Part shown: piece by piece, positions 23,820 through 35,783 of the stretch
Position numbering within the stretch: position 1 is the stretch's first letter
Layout of the letters: each line of letters starts with the position of its first letter
Assembly (NCBI GenBank): GCA_035041965.1
Contig: JAPYMA010003043.1
Location: 101,388 to 165,387 of the forward strand
Origin: Anisakis pegreffii
Lineage: Eukaryota > Nematoda > Chromadorea > Rhabditida > Anisakidae
Length of the DNA stretch: 64,000 nucleotides
Reading direction: 5' to 3'
Made by a program: the position numbers and the translations under genes
The notes under the pieces: model-generated
The model's input: the letters and a program-made list of their open reading frames with translations, nothing else
Told to the model about the DNA's origin: nothing
The model's database searches: none

Positions 23820-26800
23820 GCTCACATCAGATGTTTGTTATCCGTCGATCATTTCAATACAATTCACAATCACTTATCATATGCACCCACAACAAATTAA
23901 CTTTATCCAACTGACGAACTAACTTATCACTCAATGTTATCATTACAAACTAGATGGGAATCGAGATTCATCTCGAAACACTCGTATTCCCTTAAAATGA
24001 CCACACAAATGTTTTCCGAGTAGACTCTTGAGTAGATACTTACTTGATCGGGTGAGTATGAATTATAAACTATTCATCAAGCAAATTAAATGAATATAGC
24101 GTTGGATAGAGGAGGAAACCTTTCTTCCTGCGCCTGTCCAGTGAATTTCGATTGTTGGTTCGCTCAGATGCAAGTGAAAATGCACGTGAAAAAAGTGAAA
24201 ATTCAGGTTATTTCCGTTATTTAGGAGTTGAAATCGATTCCACTCATTATACATGCGTATCCAAGTATTCAAGTGCGGAAATCCGATAGCAGTCAGCTGT
24301 CGTCGGGTTGATTGCTTTGTTCGTGTTCACAGCGTAATTCGTCTGTAATTTATTCGTTTCGTCTGAATTTGCAACGTTTGCACTTCAACGAAAAATATCG
24401 TTCACACCACTAAATGAGATGCATCAAAATGGAGTTCGTTATTTTGCAAAATCCGATCTTACTTACATCTCTTTCGGATGAGACAGTTGAAATGCGGTAG
24501 CCGTGTTTTGCTGGCCTCGGAAACCAGTACGAATGCAGCAATAGATTTAGTCCAAGTGAAGTCCAAACCTAGGATCTGTTGAGTTCGGCGGATTCTGGCC
24601 TGAATCTATCGATCTCCAAGTTAGTTTTCAGCAGTCGTCGTCGATGATCGCTCAGCCCTAAACGATGAACTTCAAAAAACTTTCCATTTTGAATTAACTA
24701 ACGATATTCATCGCGATCACTATTCATCTGTTACGAATTGAATGAAATTAATTCGATGTGATTAGCAACCAACCTCATGTGATAATTCATTTTCTCATTT
24801 TTTGACTGTGTTGAATATAATAAGACTCTGAGTGAGCCACTGACCAGGCTCATTCTATCCAATTTTACGCGTATTATTGCTAATCTCTTGTTAACGATCA
24901 CAAAATGACTATTCGTTAATGTTTAGTCGATATGTGAATTTTTTCTTTTGAATTCACATTCACATTGCTGTTTTTACTGTTTTTCAAGTCCTTTTTACGA
25001 AAATCTTGTTAACTGAGCATAGTTCCTCTTTTAGAAATGAAGTACACTATGGAAATATTTCCCATCATAGAATTTTATGATGAATAGATGGAATTTTACT
25101 TTGCTGAGGAATTAAAAAATGAAAAACTGAATTCCTACTGGATGAAAATTTCTCCCCTTTTAAAAATGGTGGAAGATTCTCAGCCAAAAACAACTGAAGA
25201 AAATCGCATTGAATTTTGGTTTTTCATATGTTCAAAATAAACAAACAAAAAGTAATTTATCTGCTTTAAACGATCATATGAGTAGTCTTGTTTTGTCGTT
25301 TTGCTAAAATAGAAACTTTTGTGATTAATTAGAGAAGTGCCACAAAATTGTATCATATCTTGTTGAATGTGGACATAATCGTTGTTGTTCTCGAATGACT
25401 CTTAATTGATGCTTGTTGTCATTTTTCTTATTACGATATTATTATTATTGCTGCTGCTGCAACTTACGTCGTCGATTCGATTTATTTGTATGAAAAACTA
25501 ACGCAAACATTTCTTATTGTTGAAGTTGATCGATTTATTCAATCTTTTTTATGTTTTAACTGAGTTGTTTCGACAATCTTGTGATATTTATTTCAGTTTT
25601 TCTGTTGTTTTCTGTTGACAAATCATAGCAAATTTTGATGATTCTAATTATTTTCGCAACAAAGTGATCATTGTTAACGAGCGACACAACGTGTCGCACT
25701 ATAACGATGTGGTCGCATTGAAATGATGATAGTAAAAAGAAACTGTCGTTAGCTGTTTAAAATTGCTTCCGAAATCGCAATACATCCTAATCCATGATGA
25801 CTGGATGGAGTCATCTGTCAATACACTTACTCATCTGTCAATCTGAATGCGTTTGTTTGTGTCATATGAACATGAAATTCAATTCCCATCCAAAAAAAAT
25901 ACAACTCTGAAAAATAAATACAACTTTGAATCAATGCAATTTCCGTGCGATCTTCAAAAACAGGCTTTATTTCATTTTGAAACATCATTACCAGTTGAGT
26001 CATGACTTGTATAACTAGTCATTCCCACATCATAATATTTTATTTGATTCTTTGAAGAAAACGAGCAAAATGAAGACTTTGTCCATTCGATAACGATGTG
26101 TACAGCATTGAATACAATACAAATGAGTGCGAGATAATAAATAATCAAAAAAGTTTCGATGAGAAATTATTATTATCATTCAAAAGGAAACAACCACGAT
26201 GAAAAACTAACGAATCAATTGCTCATCCACATCAACACTAAACATCTGACAATTTGCTTTGTTCTTACGAAAAACAATACGCAAAATTGCCAAGGAACGA
26301 TTGGTATAACTCAAAATTTTAGTTGAATGGAGAAAATAAATGCCATAAATTTCTATGAAATGTGTTTGTTGGTTAATGAAAATGCTCACAATCAGACAGG
26401 ACAATTTTCGAGAATTTCACTCACTCTGAGGTGTTGTTGATTCGTTTTGTAAGAAAATTTTCGGTGATTATGACAGTAAATAAATTTTCATAGAAATAGC
26501 ATCAAGATAGCGTAAGGCAGTACTGAAAATTGTACACAAATGGAAATTGTACACAAATAGAAGGTTATTCGCCGTAACGGTCAAAAAAACGTGATTAATT
26601 TCATGACGCACATAAAGCTTTACAGTGTTGGAACATTCACAGAAGTTCATGAATTCAAAACGACAAAAATGACAAATTAGATGAAAAATAATTGCTCATT
26701 CATTCTGAACACTACTAGGAAATCAGAATCCATCTCGTTAAACATGCCCAATCCCCTATAATCATTGTAGTATTTGCGAGAATCGTATAAGATCGAGCAA

Positions 26801-27318
26801 ATAACTGTTTTGCAATTCGGTGTGTACAGTTCAAGTTTATGAAGAAGAAGAACTACTGAGAATGAAAAAAATTACGAGAGGATTCAAAAAACGTGAATCC
26901 AGAAAGTCGGGCAATTGTGCGAGATCACTCGTAGTGATGTGAGGTAGATGATTGGTTTATTTCGCTGCATACTCTTAGCCAGGTTTCACCACAGTTAGAG
27001 AGGTGATATTATATATCAAGGCGATAACTATGCTTATCAGATTGCTTCATTTTCTATCGATAGTGGATGATTTCCAGTGAGAAATCATCCAAAATGTTGA
27101 GATTTTTCAGCCACATAGCACTTCCCGAAGCTACGGCCCAGTTTCCTAGTAGTGTCTCTTAGCAGGGTTCATTTGGGTTTAGGGGGTATCGAGTTGAAGC
27201 GTCGTCAGTTGATGATAATCGCATTATCAGAAGAGAGTTATCATTTACACGGTAGCAGCACAACTGAACCGTTGATATTGAAGCATTGGACGGCGGCATT
27301 CGTTCGAATCACACGGAT
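23820..27318. other. Intergenic region between exchanger and Pmp3-like gene
   Basis: Contains the 3' UTR of the exchanger and the 3' UTR of the minus-strand Pmp3-like gene. No gene is supported. A short minus-strand frame at 24569-24669 could be a terminal exon and is described as a finding. The remainder is AT-rich with no repeats that stood out. Confidence 0.45.
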
Positions 27319-27863
27319 TCAAGCAGTTGAATGAAGTGGGTCTTTGCGGATGAAGCAGTACCATATGGCATGGATGTAGGCCGGGATAACGAAGAACAAC
27401 ATCAGCAAGAGACTCAACCAAACGTGGATGTTGCACTCGTTGGCTTGAATGGCCACGGCTGCTGGCTGAAAATCCATCTAATCAGTTCATTTCATTTCGA
27501 TCGCAATTGATGTGAAAGAAGAATCCATGAAAACCGCAAATTTTCTTTCTTGTTTTGAAATTTTGGAAGATGTTTGCGAACGAAAGATTTCTGTGAAATT
27601 TCATCGAAATCGAATTTCGCTGGAAAACTATGCGAGATGGTGGTTGGTGAAGGTATTCCTAAATAATAATTTGCGTTTGAGGAAATGAAACAATTTTCTT
27701 TTTGAGCATTCGAAGACTGAGAGCAGATCTCAGCACCCTCGAGAAGCAATTACAGAGAACGTACAGGAAACACAATGATGAGAACGATAAGGAGAATGAG
27801 TTTCAATGTGTCCCGACGATTGTCAATAATGCGAACTTGTTGTCCGCCTGTTTCACCACTCAT
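27319..27863 (-). CDS. Pmp3/UPF0057 family small membrane protein
   Basis: Small two-helix membrane proteolipid; relatives (yeast Pmp3, plant RCI2) affect membrane potential and cation tolerance. Two exons on the minus strand: 27863-27765 (33 codons, starting at ATG) and 27465-27319 (48 codons plus TGA), joined in phase 0 by a GTACGT donor and a TTTTCAG acceptor; 81 residues. The first helix (TLKLILLIVLIIVFP) crosses the splice junction into PAAVAIQANEC, matching the family pattern in which a proline-rich end of helix 1 is followed by a polar loop. Helix 2 is IHVWLSLLLMLFFVIPAYIHA, with the typical Ile-Pro and Ile-His-Ala. The N-terminal 17 residues are longer than in minimal members. Open frames on the plus strand here are antisense shadows. 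The family call rests on remembered pattern, not a search. Confidence 0.82.
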
Positions 27864-30800
27864 CTCGTTCGCTTCAACGATGGATAATGAGGCAGCCTGC
27901 TTTAGACGGTTCGATTCTCAAATGAACACTTTCAAATGGTGCTTGATCCAACTGAAAATGCAATGAAACTATTATTTTTCCACATCATTACATCCAATCT
28001 CAATGTGGAAACGCAATCAAGATTCGGAGAAATGATTATCGCTAGCGTAGAAATCTGTTTGCCATTGACCACGAAATGTGCCAGCAAATCATCGTCTAAA
28101 ACAAAAAAAAACGAATAAATAAACGAAGACTCTCCTATATTGTTGATGAAAAGATAGCGGCGATAAAATGGTTGAAATACTTTCTCTATGTTATGCATCG
28201 AAAATGCTCTGATAAGGACTTATAAACGTATGAAATCGCAAGTTACAATATGAGATCGCAAGCTTCAGACTTATAAACATATGAGATCCCAGTTTCAATT
28301 TAAATTCGTTGCATACATGTGCTTATCGGTCGATGTTTAACAATTTGCTCATATGCTAGCTGAGGACTTAAGGAAACATTTCCTGCCGACATAACGAAAT
28401 CCGAACTTCGACGGAGATCTATTAAGCGTATATCACGAAAGGAATAAAACAGGATCGAAATCGAGTGGAGTTCACTGTATGTGAATGTTGGAAGTGCTAT
28501 GAAAACAAGATCGTGATGGGTCTGGTCAAGTGCAAGTTTATATTTTGATGAGGTCGATGAATTATTTCGCAAGAGAAATGTTACAATTTCAGACGAGTTT
28601 CGTCATGAGCAATCATTTCATAGTTATGACTAATACATGATAATTGATATAAACAGGAATGAAGTGAAAGTACGAATTCCTTACAATAAAGAAGTGAATC
28701 AATTAACCCATCTGATGATATGACTAATGAATGCAGGCAATATAGTAATGCTAGTAGTAGAGAGTAGAATCGAGAACAGCGGCGTTGAATAGTGCAAACA
28801 TATCTATCGACCACTACTAACTCTACCATATCCGCGCATTTATTTACATTTACGAGCGTTTCAATAATGCATGAATTTCGTCGATATAGCGGAATAATGC
28901 TTAACGATTGTACAGGTATACACAATCTATGAAGGGCATTATGCCTGTTGGCAAATAATATCGCGAACGGATTGAATGTAGCATTGTAGCATTCAATTCA
29001 ATTCCACTCGATTGCAAGCCAGTCGTTTACTGATGTGAGGTTTGGGTGACATGCGACACTACTCGTCACATGCCTAGAACTGTCGTCGTCGTCGTCGACG
29101 GGCAGTATATTGATCGCAAGATGAAATGATTCATGGAAGGGATGGGGACGAATGCATGCATGCAACACACACACACTATTGTTATTGTTGTTTTTCTTGT
29201 GCTGTCGAGCTTAATTGTTGTCGTTACACGTTGGGTGTTGGTGATATGGATTATGCGCGTTTATTTGTGAATAAACATTTTGACATGTGCAATTCAATTC
29301 GGATGGATCATGTGACATTGTGTACTCAAACAATGAGAAGTTTCATTCGAGTCAAATTATTTCCACTTCGTACAGTGCTGCCAATCCACAGACAGTTCAT
29401 TGAATGCGTGCATGCATAGAACGTTAAACGCTATGCATGAGAAGAAGCAAGAAAGAGGCGGCGAGTGCCACTTGCAATTGAAAAATTCGAGTGGATTTTG
29501 AAATTTTATGAAAGCATGAACAATGATGAGAGCTAAAGGCTGAAGCTGCATTTTTCTCGTCTTCAGTGAAAATGAAATGGTAATAATTGAAGGAAGGGAT
29601 TTTTCCATTGTCAAGATGCATTTGAACACGTAACAACAGAAAGGGATTGATTAAAATACCGACAAATTTTAACGTTTCCCAGCAAACTAACGAACATATC
29701 AGTTCTAGGAGGCACAAATGGTATGGAGGATTCGAATGTGCGATCATATTTAGCGATCAATGCGCCATTCGAATCACACCTCGGAAAACTGCCTCAATGT
29801 CATTTCGCAGTGTTCACTGCTTAACCTTGTTATTCATGACGAATGTAAGTAATAACATGTTTTCCTCGCTCCTCGATAACGAAATCGATTCATGAAACAA
29901 ACACAAACACACAATATCGAAAAGAATGACTGACTAAAAATAGAACAGATGAGACTCCAATGACAACACGAATAATGATTATAATGAAGATGTGTGTCTT
30001 CATCAATAAAGCCATCAAACATTTTCTTTTGAGACATTTTGTCCGTCGCTAATTCCCAAGACAATTGTTAATAAATAACTAGTAAACAGTAGCGAACGCG
30101 ACCAACCCACTAAAACAAAGGAACAAACAAATGAAATTACATAGGAACGAGCAGCAGATGTGACATACATAGGAAGTAACATACGAATTATTCGGTGAGG
30201 ATATTCATCGCAGAAGATCGCCTTATTAAAGATTCATTGTTTATTAAAGGAAGGACGTTGTTGTTTCATTGTTTCAACACCCAAACAACTATGCCCTTAC
30301 CAATTTTCAAACAAATACTAGTGTTCTTTGATGATGAAAAGTTCAAACCACTAAAAAATTCCAAAAAAAGAGTATATCCATTTTTTTCGCAGTTCTATTA
30401 GGTCAGTTCCAAATAAACGAAACGTTCAGTGCATAAATCCAGTATAAACAATGAGAGTAGCTGATGATTTTGGGGTGGACGATTTGAAACTTTTAAAAAT
30501 GACAATTTCCAAATGTATCATCCCGAGAATTAGAGTCATAACCCCAACAGCATCATAGAGTCTTAGCTGAATGGATAGTGCTCTGAGCAGAATTAAATTA
30601 ACCAGTTGTTTAGCTCTGTTTCCTTTATTTTCCATCGTATTAATATTGGTAATTGCGGAGATTAGTAAAAGCGCATTAGTAAAACATTTCATTTGCAAGG
30701 GATAATCCATCTTTGACCGCAAACAAACGCTTTCTCTGGCACGGATTAATCTCATCAATTGATGACAAAACAGATACGAAAACTTCTTCCAACTATTCAA

Positions 30801-32302
30801 CACGGGCAATCTTACTTCAAATCGAGGCGTCATCAGATCGACAAGATTACATTCGTTTATGGCCTATTCACTCCAGTTAATCCACATAACCGAACTAATC
30901 ATTTCTAGTTAGCAAACGCAACATCATGACCTTTCCACAGTCTAGAAGGTAACCTAAGAAAGGTGAATCAGATTAGAGAAGGACACTGCAGAATGCTGTC
31001 AACACCCATTTACTTAACCATAAATATTAGAACAATTACGAACATTTCAGTACATATAACTTCAACTGATCTTGAGCAATAATAGCAAGTAGAAATTTCG
31101 TCACGTTTCTATCGATAATGTGCAAATACACAACACAAAACCAGTAGTTATGAATCATCGTAACAAATTTATTCAAACACAATACACAGTTTCAATTAGG
31201 CAGCAATCTTGAATTCGTTTTGTTATTTCCCATCGAGCATTCATCTTTTATCCTGTCGTTCACATGAAATACACAATGGACGATGAGTCATTTCTATTGA
31301 CATCTTCCTGCGGTTTCTATTGACATTTTAGCTAAACGATCAACATAGCATATCGATCATTGCTAACAATAAGGCTGAACGCAAAGATATCAATAGGAGA
31401 TTCATTCGAAATAACAACGTTATCTGACGTTAAGATATCCAGCAGAAAAACGATATGATAGCGTTATTATTTCACGCTAGTATTGTATCAGTTTTCATAT
31501 TGTTACACTTATATATCACTTACGACTAGTGGTACACTTGTATATCATATTAGTAGTAAAAGCGGTATACTAATCTGATAATCAATTGAAATGATTTGCA
31601 AATGAAAATGCAATTCAATGGATCTTGTGATGTGATGGAGCTGAAGTGATATCATAATAACAATAATAATAAAAGTAGTGAACTTGCAAATCTTCAACGA
31701 TAACAAGCTGTAAGGGTGACCGAACTGATAATACACTCTTATAATATTGTTTTGTAATAATAATGTTTTATTTTATAATAACAATATTTTATAACTGATA
31801 ATACAGTTTTATAATACTGTATAATAATAACTGATAATACAGAATGTTTTATCATGAGTACAGCAGCACCCAGTGTAAGTAATAAATTTATTTCGTTTGT
31901 AATTCACAAACACTGATTGATTATTGCTGATTGTGAAATGATCAATTGAGATTAAAAATTCAAAATTTTCAACGTGAACTTAGACGCACAAATGAAAACG
32001 ATCAGTTTAGCATACATAGCGGATGGAATTTATGTTAAATGAAATGTTTTATGTTAAACTGAAACGAAAACCGCAAAGAATTTTCATTAGGAAATGTTAT
32101 AAATATGATCGCTTTTGTACATTAGAATCAGTTGTGTTATTCTTTGGGGTTGAGTGGTTTGGGTTAGGTGACAGAGGTTAAACGAGGGGAAGTGGTAACG
32201 AGAAGAAAAAAGAAGAAACTGCGGGGAAAGACATTGTCTTTTGGTGAAAAATAAACGGTGGTTGAATTGGGAATTTGTGGGTGAATCGAAGATTTGTGCA
32301 GG
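27864..32302. other. Intergenic region, no supported gene
   Basis: About 4.4 kb between the Pmp3-like gene and the tyrosine phosphatase. Several minus-strand open frames of 90-135 codons occur (28300-28572, 28581-28925, 30426-30833), but none shows a recognisable domain or a splice chain. AT-rich tracts with TTATAATA repeats lie near 31740-31850. The 5' control region of the phosphatase presumably lies at the right end. Confidence 0.45.
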
Positions 32303-34522
32303 ATGATAACAGCAAAAGGAGACGAAGGCTCTGTAAGAACCCCGTCGTGTGACTCTCAAGTTTCATCGGCTTTTTCGACTACCGAAAGTGCTCGCACACC
32401 AGTGTTTGACTCGCCTGCAAGGTTGGTGCTTTTCCAAGCGTATTAGGCAATCAGCATGGATAGATTGGAATTACTTGATGAAACATGCAAAACACATGCT
32501 GGCAAAACTGTTCATGCATTGAGTTATGACATTTTAAAGAGAACTGAATAAGATGTTAGTCACACTCATCGCATGATTAATGCTTGAAGCCGAAACTACA
32601 CTCACTCCTTCACGGTGCATGGTGTACAGTTAGAAATGATGGTTAATCTTTGTAAAACTCTTCAGATTTCCACTGAAACCTGGTCAATTTTTACACGATG
32701 CAGATACGAGTGAATCGCTGACCAGTTTCACGAGACGTACATGTTCGATGAATGTATTCAGTTTGTTTTTTGATTACACCACCGTAATCGCAAAGGATCC
32801 AAAAGAGAGTTGCAGTGTTGGAGACGCATTGCCAACGTTGAATCGTTTCAAGGATATTCGATGTTACGATAAAAACCGTGTGAAAGTCAAGTTAGTGTTC
32901 TTGAAATTCATTTAATCACTGCTGCCCTCATCAGTGTAATGACTCTAGCCTTACGGCTAGACTCATTGCAGCATTCTGAAAGTATCTGATGAATGAGTCT
33001 CTGCTGTACGATCTTAAGTCTTATGGTCTTGTGCCATATCGTTTGGCAGTTATTAAACCCGATATTGTGTAACATTTATCAGCTGACTTCCATTAACCAA
33101 AAAATTTTAATCTAATTTCTTGAGAAGCGTGAAAATTAAGATGGAACGATATACTGAAAAAATGATACTGAGATAGCAATAATTAACCATAAGAGCAGGA
33201 ATTTTAGAGCTTGTATATGGTGTTGTTGTGATATATTGGAGATATCAATAGAACTGAATGGCCAGAATTTTTGCATAATTGAAGGCATCCGAGTGGCAAG
33301 CATGACTATATTCATGCGAACTATGCTGATGGCTTTCGAGAGCAGAACAAATTCATTTTGACTCAAGCGCCACTCGAAGAGTCGTGCGAGCAGTTCTGGG
33401 CGATGATATTCCAAGAGAACGTTGTGATGATAGTCTCAATGATATCACTTGATGATAAGCAATGCAGTCGTTATTTGCCCACCAAAAATGGCACCACACT
33501 AAATTTTGGTCCATATGTTATTGAACATCATGGTACACAACAAATCCGAGAAACCTATGATGCTACCATCTTGAAGGTTTTGCCATTCAATTTGTGACTT
33601 TGTCGACATTTCCTAAAATTCATGTTCAAAACACTATGATTATATGCTCGTCCGGGCTTAACAGGGTTTTCATTCTTTTCCTTGCTGCTATAGAACGATC
33701 TGCGATAAAGGGGTAATAGGGAGCACCCGAACGTGAGAACCACTGATACAGTTGATCCGTTTTCAAGATATGTTTGATGAATGCTTTGGGCCATGAAGTG
33801 CAGTGATTTAAGAACTGCCTAACTCGATGATTTCAAGTGCTTAAGCCGTTGAGTTAAAAATGTTTTGCGAGCAAAAGCAAACCGTCAGCAGAAGATGTTG
33901 CAGTTGCGTGCCGGCGATGGTCCAGCACGAAAGTTGTTGCATATTTGCTATTTTGATTGGCCGGACAAGGGAACGCCAACAAGGCCGACCGAAATGTTGA
34001 ATCTAATTGCGGACATTAATTACAATCGAAAGCTGATGATGGACGAAGCTGAAAAGAGTGGATGGCTGAAGGCCGGAACTCAGTGAGCGATCAACTGTTT
34101 ATTCGTTGCTCGTGAAAATGATCAATATTGTGAAATTTGTTTGGAATCGAACATTGAAATATTTCTGCATTTTTGCAGTCCTACATATTTTTCAAAGTAT
34201 TTCACTGATTCACAGTTGCAAAGGAATTTTCAGATCACCACTTGTTGTGCATTGTTTGGCGGGTGTTGGGCGAAGTGGAACATTAGCTGCGTTAGATATT
34301 TGTTGCCGAAAATTGGATTATACCGAAAAACAACAAACAGGACCGTTAGTGGACGTCAAGGACACAGTGCTCCGTTTGAGAAGTCAGCGAGAATTGGCCG
34401 TTCAGAGTCCAGAACAATATCTTTTCTTACATTTGGCCGTTATTGAATATGCACTTCGACAGCACTATTATGATGACGTTGATACGATTGATTTGAGTAG
34501 TTTTAGTGGATACAACGGTTGA
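32303..34522 (+). CDS. Classical protein tyrosine phosphatase, single domain, non-receptor type
   Basis: Removes phosphate from phosphotyrosine. Exons 32303-32421, 32666-32890, 33285-33576, 33889-34082 and 34234-34522 give 372 residues with matching phases. The start ATG directly follows a TTTGTGCAG, which could be a trans-splice acceptor. After a Ser/Thr-rich N-terminus of about 45 residues comes the catalytic domain: phosphotyrosine loop NRFKDIRCYDKNRV, then DYIHANYADGF (a His where Asn is usual), FILTQAPLE, the WPD loop (acid Asp about residue 238), the signature HCLAGVGRSG (nucleophile Cys about 284, Arg about 290) and the Q-loop region QRELAVQSPEQYLF. All catalytic residues are present, so it should be active. 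No transmembrane segment is seen. It resembles the many short cytosolic phosphatases of nematodes, many of which are sperm-associated in C. elegans; that link is inference. The exon 4 acceptor (33889) is the least certain. Confidence 0.92.
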
Positions 34523-34572
34523 ATTAGTATTTTTGCTTTTATTATGTGTATCTTGCCTTATTGTGATACCTC

Positions 34573-34578
34573 AATAAA
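34573..34578 (+). promoter_or_regulatory. Polyadenylation signal of the phosphatase gene
   Basis: Canonical AATAAA 51 bases after the TGA of the tyrosine phosphatase gene, at a normal distance for a short nematode 3' UTR. Confidence 0.7.
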
Positions 34579-34724
34579 TTCATTTCAAGTTTTGCAACTG
34601 ATTTCACGAGCACAACCTAATATCATCCTGAAGGCGGTTACACACAAAAAACGGAGCCAAGTATATCTTGAATATTTATCTGATCTCCTCATTAAAGTCC
34701 TCTAGATAGACTTCAGGGTTCGAT

Positions 34725-35783
34725 GGATAGCGTCGAATGAAGCGAACGTGATGATGACCCTAACAGTGCTAGAGTAATGTAGAGACTGATCAATAGTAAT
34801 ACATTGCATTGAAACGAGCGAAATCGCTCAACAACGTTTATACATTTTTGAAAGTAGAGGATCTGGGGAATCTAACGATGTGAAGAAATTGCCATGTTAC
34901 TGGGCAAACTTGAGGACACCGTTAGTTCGAAGATAGTGACCCTAATGCCACTATAGGAAAGCAAACACTGATCTACAGTGATATGCTGCAATGAAACGAG
35001 CGCCGCCGAGCTACTTGAGATACGTTCAGAAAATCATCTATAATTCCTCAACTAAGCAAAATCGCTCGACAACACATATACATTTCTGAAAGTAGAGGAT
35101 CTGAGGAATCTAACGATGTGAAGAAATTGCCATGTTACTGGGCAAACTTGAGGACACCGTTAGTTCGAAGATAGTGACCCTAATGCCACTATAGGAAAGC
35201 AAACACTGATCTACAGTGATATGCTGCAATGAAACGAGCGCCGCCGAGCTACTTGAGATACGTTCAGAAAATCATCTATAATTCCTCAACTAAGCAAAAT
35301 CGCTCGACAACACATATACATTTCTGAAAGTAGAGGATCTGAGGAATCTAACGATGTGAAGAAATTGCCATGTTACTGGGCAAACTTGAGGACACCGTTA
35401 GTTCGAAGATAGTGACCCCAATGCCACTATAGGAAAGCACACACTGATCTATAGTGATATGCTGCAGTGAAACGAGCGCCGCCGAGCTACTTGAGATACG
35501 TTCAGAAAATCATCTATAATTCCTCAACTAAGCAAAATCGCTCGACAACACATATACATTTCTGAAAGTAGAGGATCTGAGGAATCTAACGATGTGAAGA
35601 AATTGCCATGTTACTGGGCAAACTTGAGGACACCGTTAGTTCGAAGATAGTGACCCCAATGCCACTATAGGAAAGCAAACACTGATCTATAGTGATACAT
35701 TGCATTGAAACGAGCGCCGTCGAGCTACTTAAGATACGTTCAGGGAATCAGTTATATCTTCTCAAGCAAGCAAAATCGCGCAC
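34725..35783. repeat. Tandem array of a 238-base unit, about 4.5 copies
   Basis: The anchor GAAACGAGCG recurs at 34811, 34993, 35231, 35469 and 35707. The last three intervals are exactly 238 bases; the first is 182 because that copy lacks an internal 56-base block (from CCGCCGAGC to ACTAAGCA). The middle copies are almost identical, while both ends have drifted, as expected if unequal exchange homogenises the centre. No open frame of note crosses the array. It starts about 200 bases after the phosphatase stop codon and resembles a short satellite block. Confidence 0.93.

Larger units (their letters stand above)
21270..33692. repeat. Dispersed repeat shared by exchanger intron 9 and phosphatase intron 3
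   Basis: Two related copies lie at 21270-21336 and 33646-33692 in the same orientation. Both have GCTCGTCCG, a short variable part, then AACAGGGTTTTCATTC and TTTTCCTTG(T/C)TGCTATA. The first copy has the AACAGGGTT part twice. Only these two intervals belong to the repeat; the coordinates given span both. Confidence 0.65.

Noticed and set aside
27152..27436. Plus-strand frames with coding-like codons
   Set aside because: They are antisense shadows of exon 2 of the Pmp3-like gene, whose minus-strand frame has family motifs and matching splice phases.
27702..27887. Plus-strand frame resembling a coiled coil
   Set aside because: It is antisense to exon 1 of the Pmp3-like gene.
28300..28925. Two adjacent minus-strand frames (90 and 114 codons)
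   Set aside because: No domain, no shared splice sites, and Leu/Ser/Tyr-rich composition typical of AT-rich random frames.
34725..35783. CRISPR-like array
   Set aside because: Units are 238 bases, contiguous and nearly identical over their whole length, with no short repeats separating unique spacers; the genome is eukaryotic.
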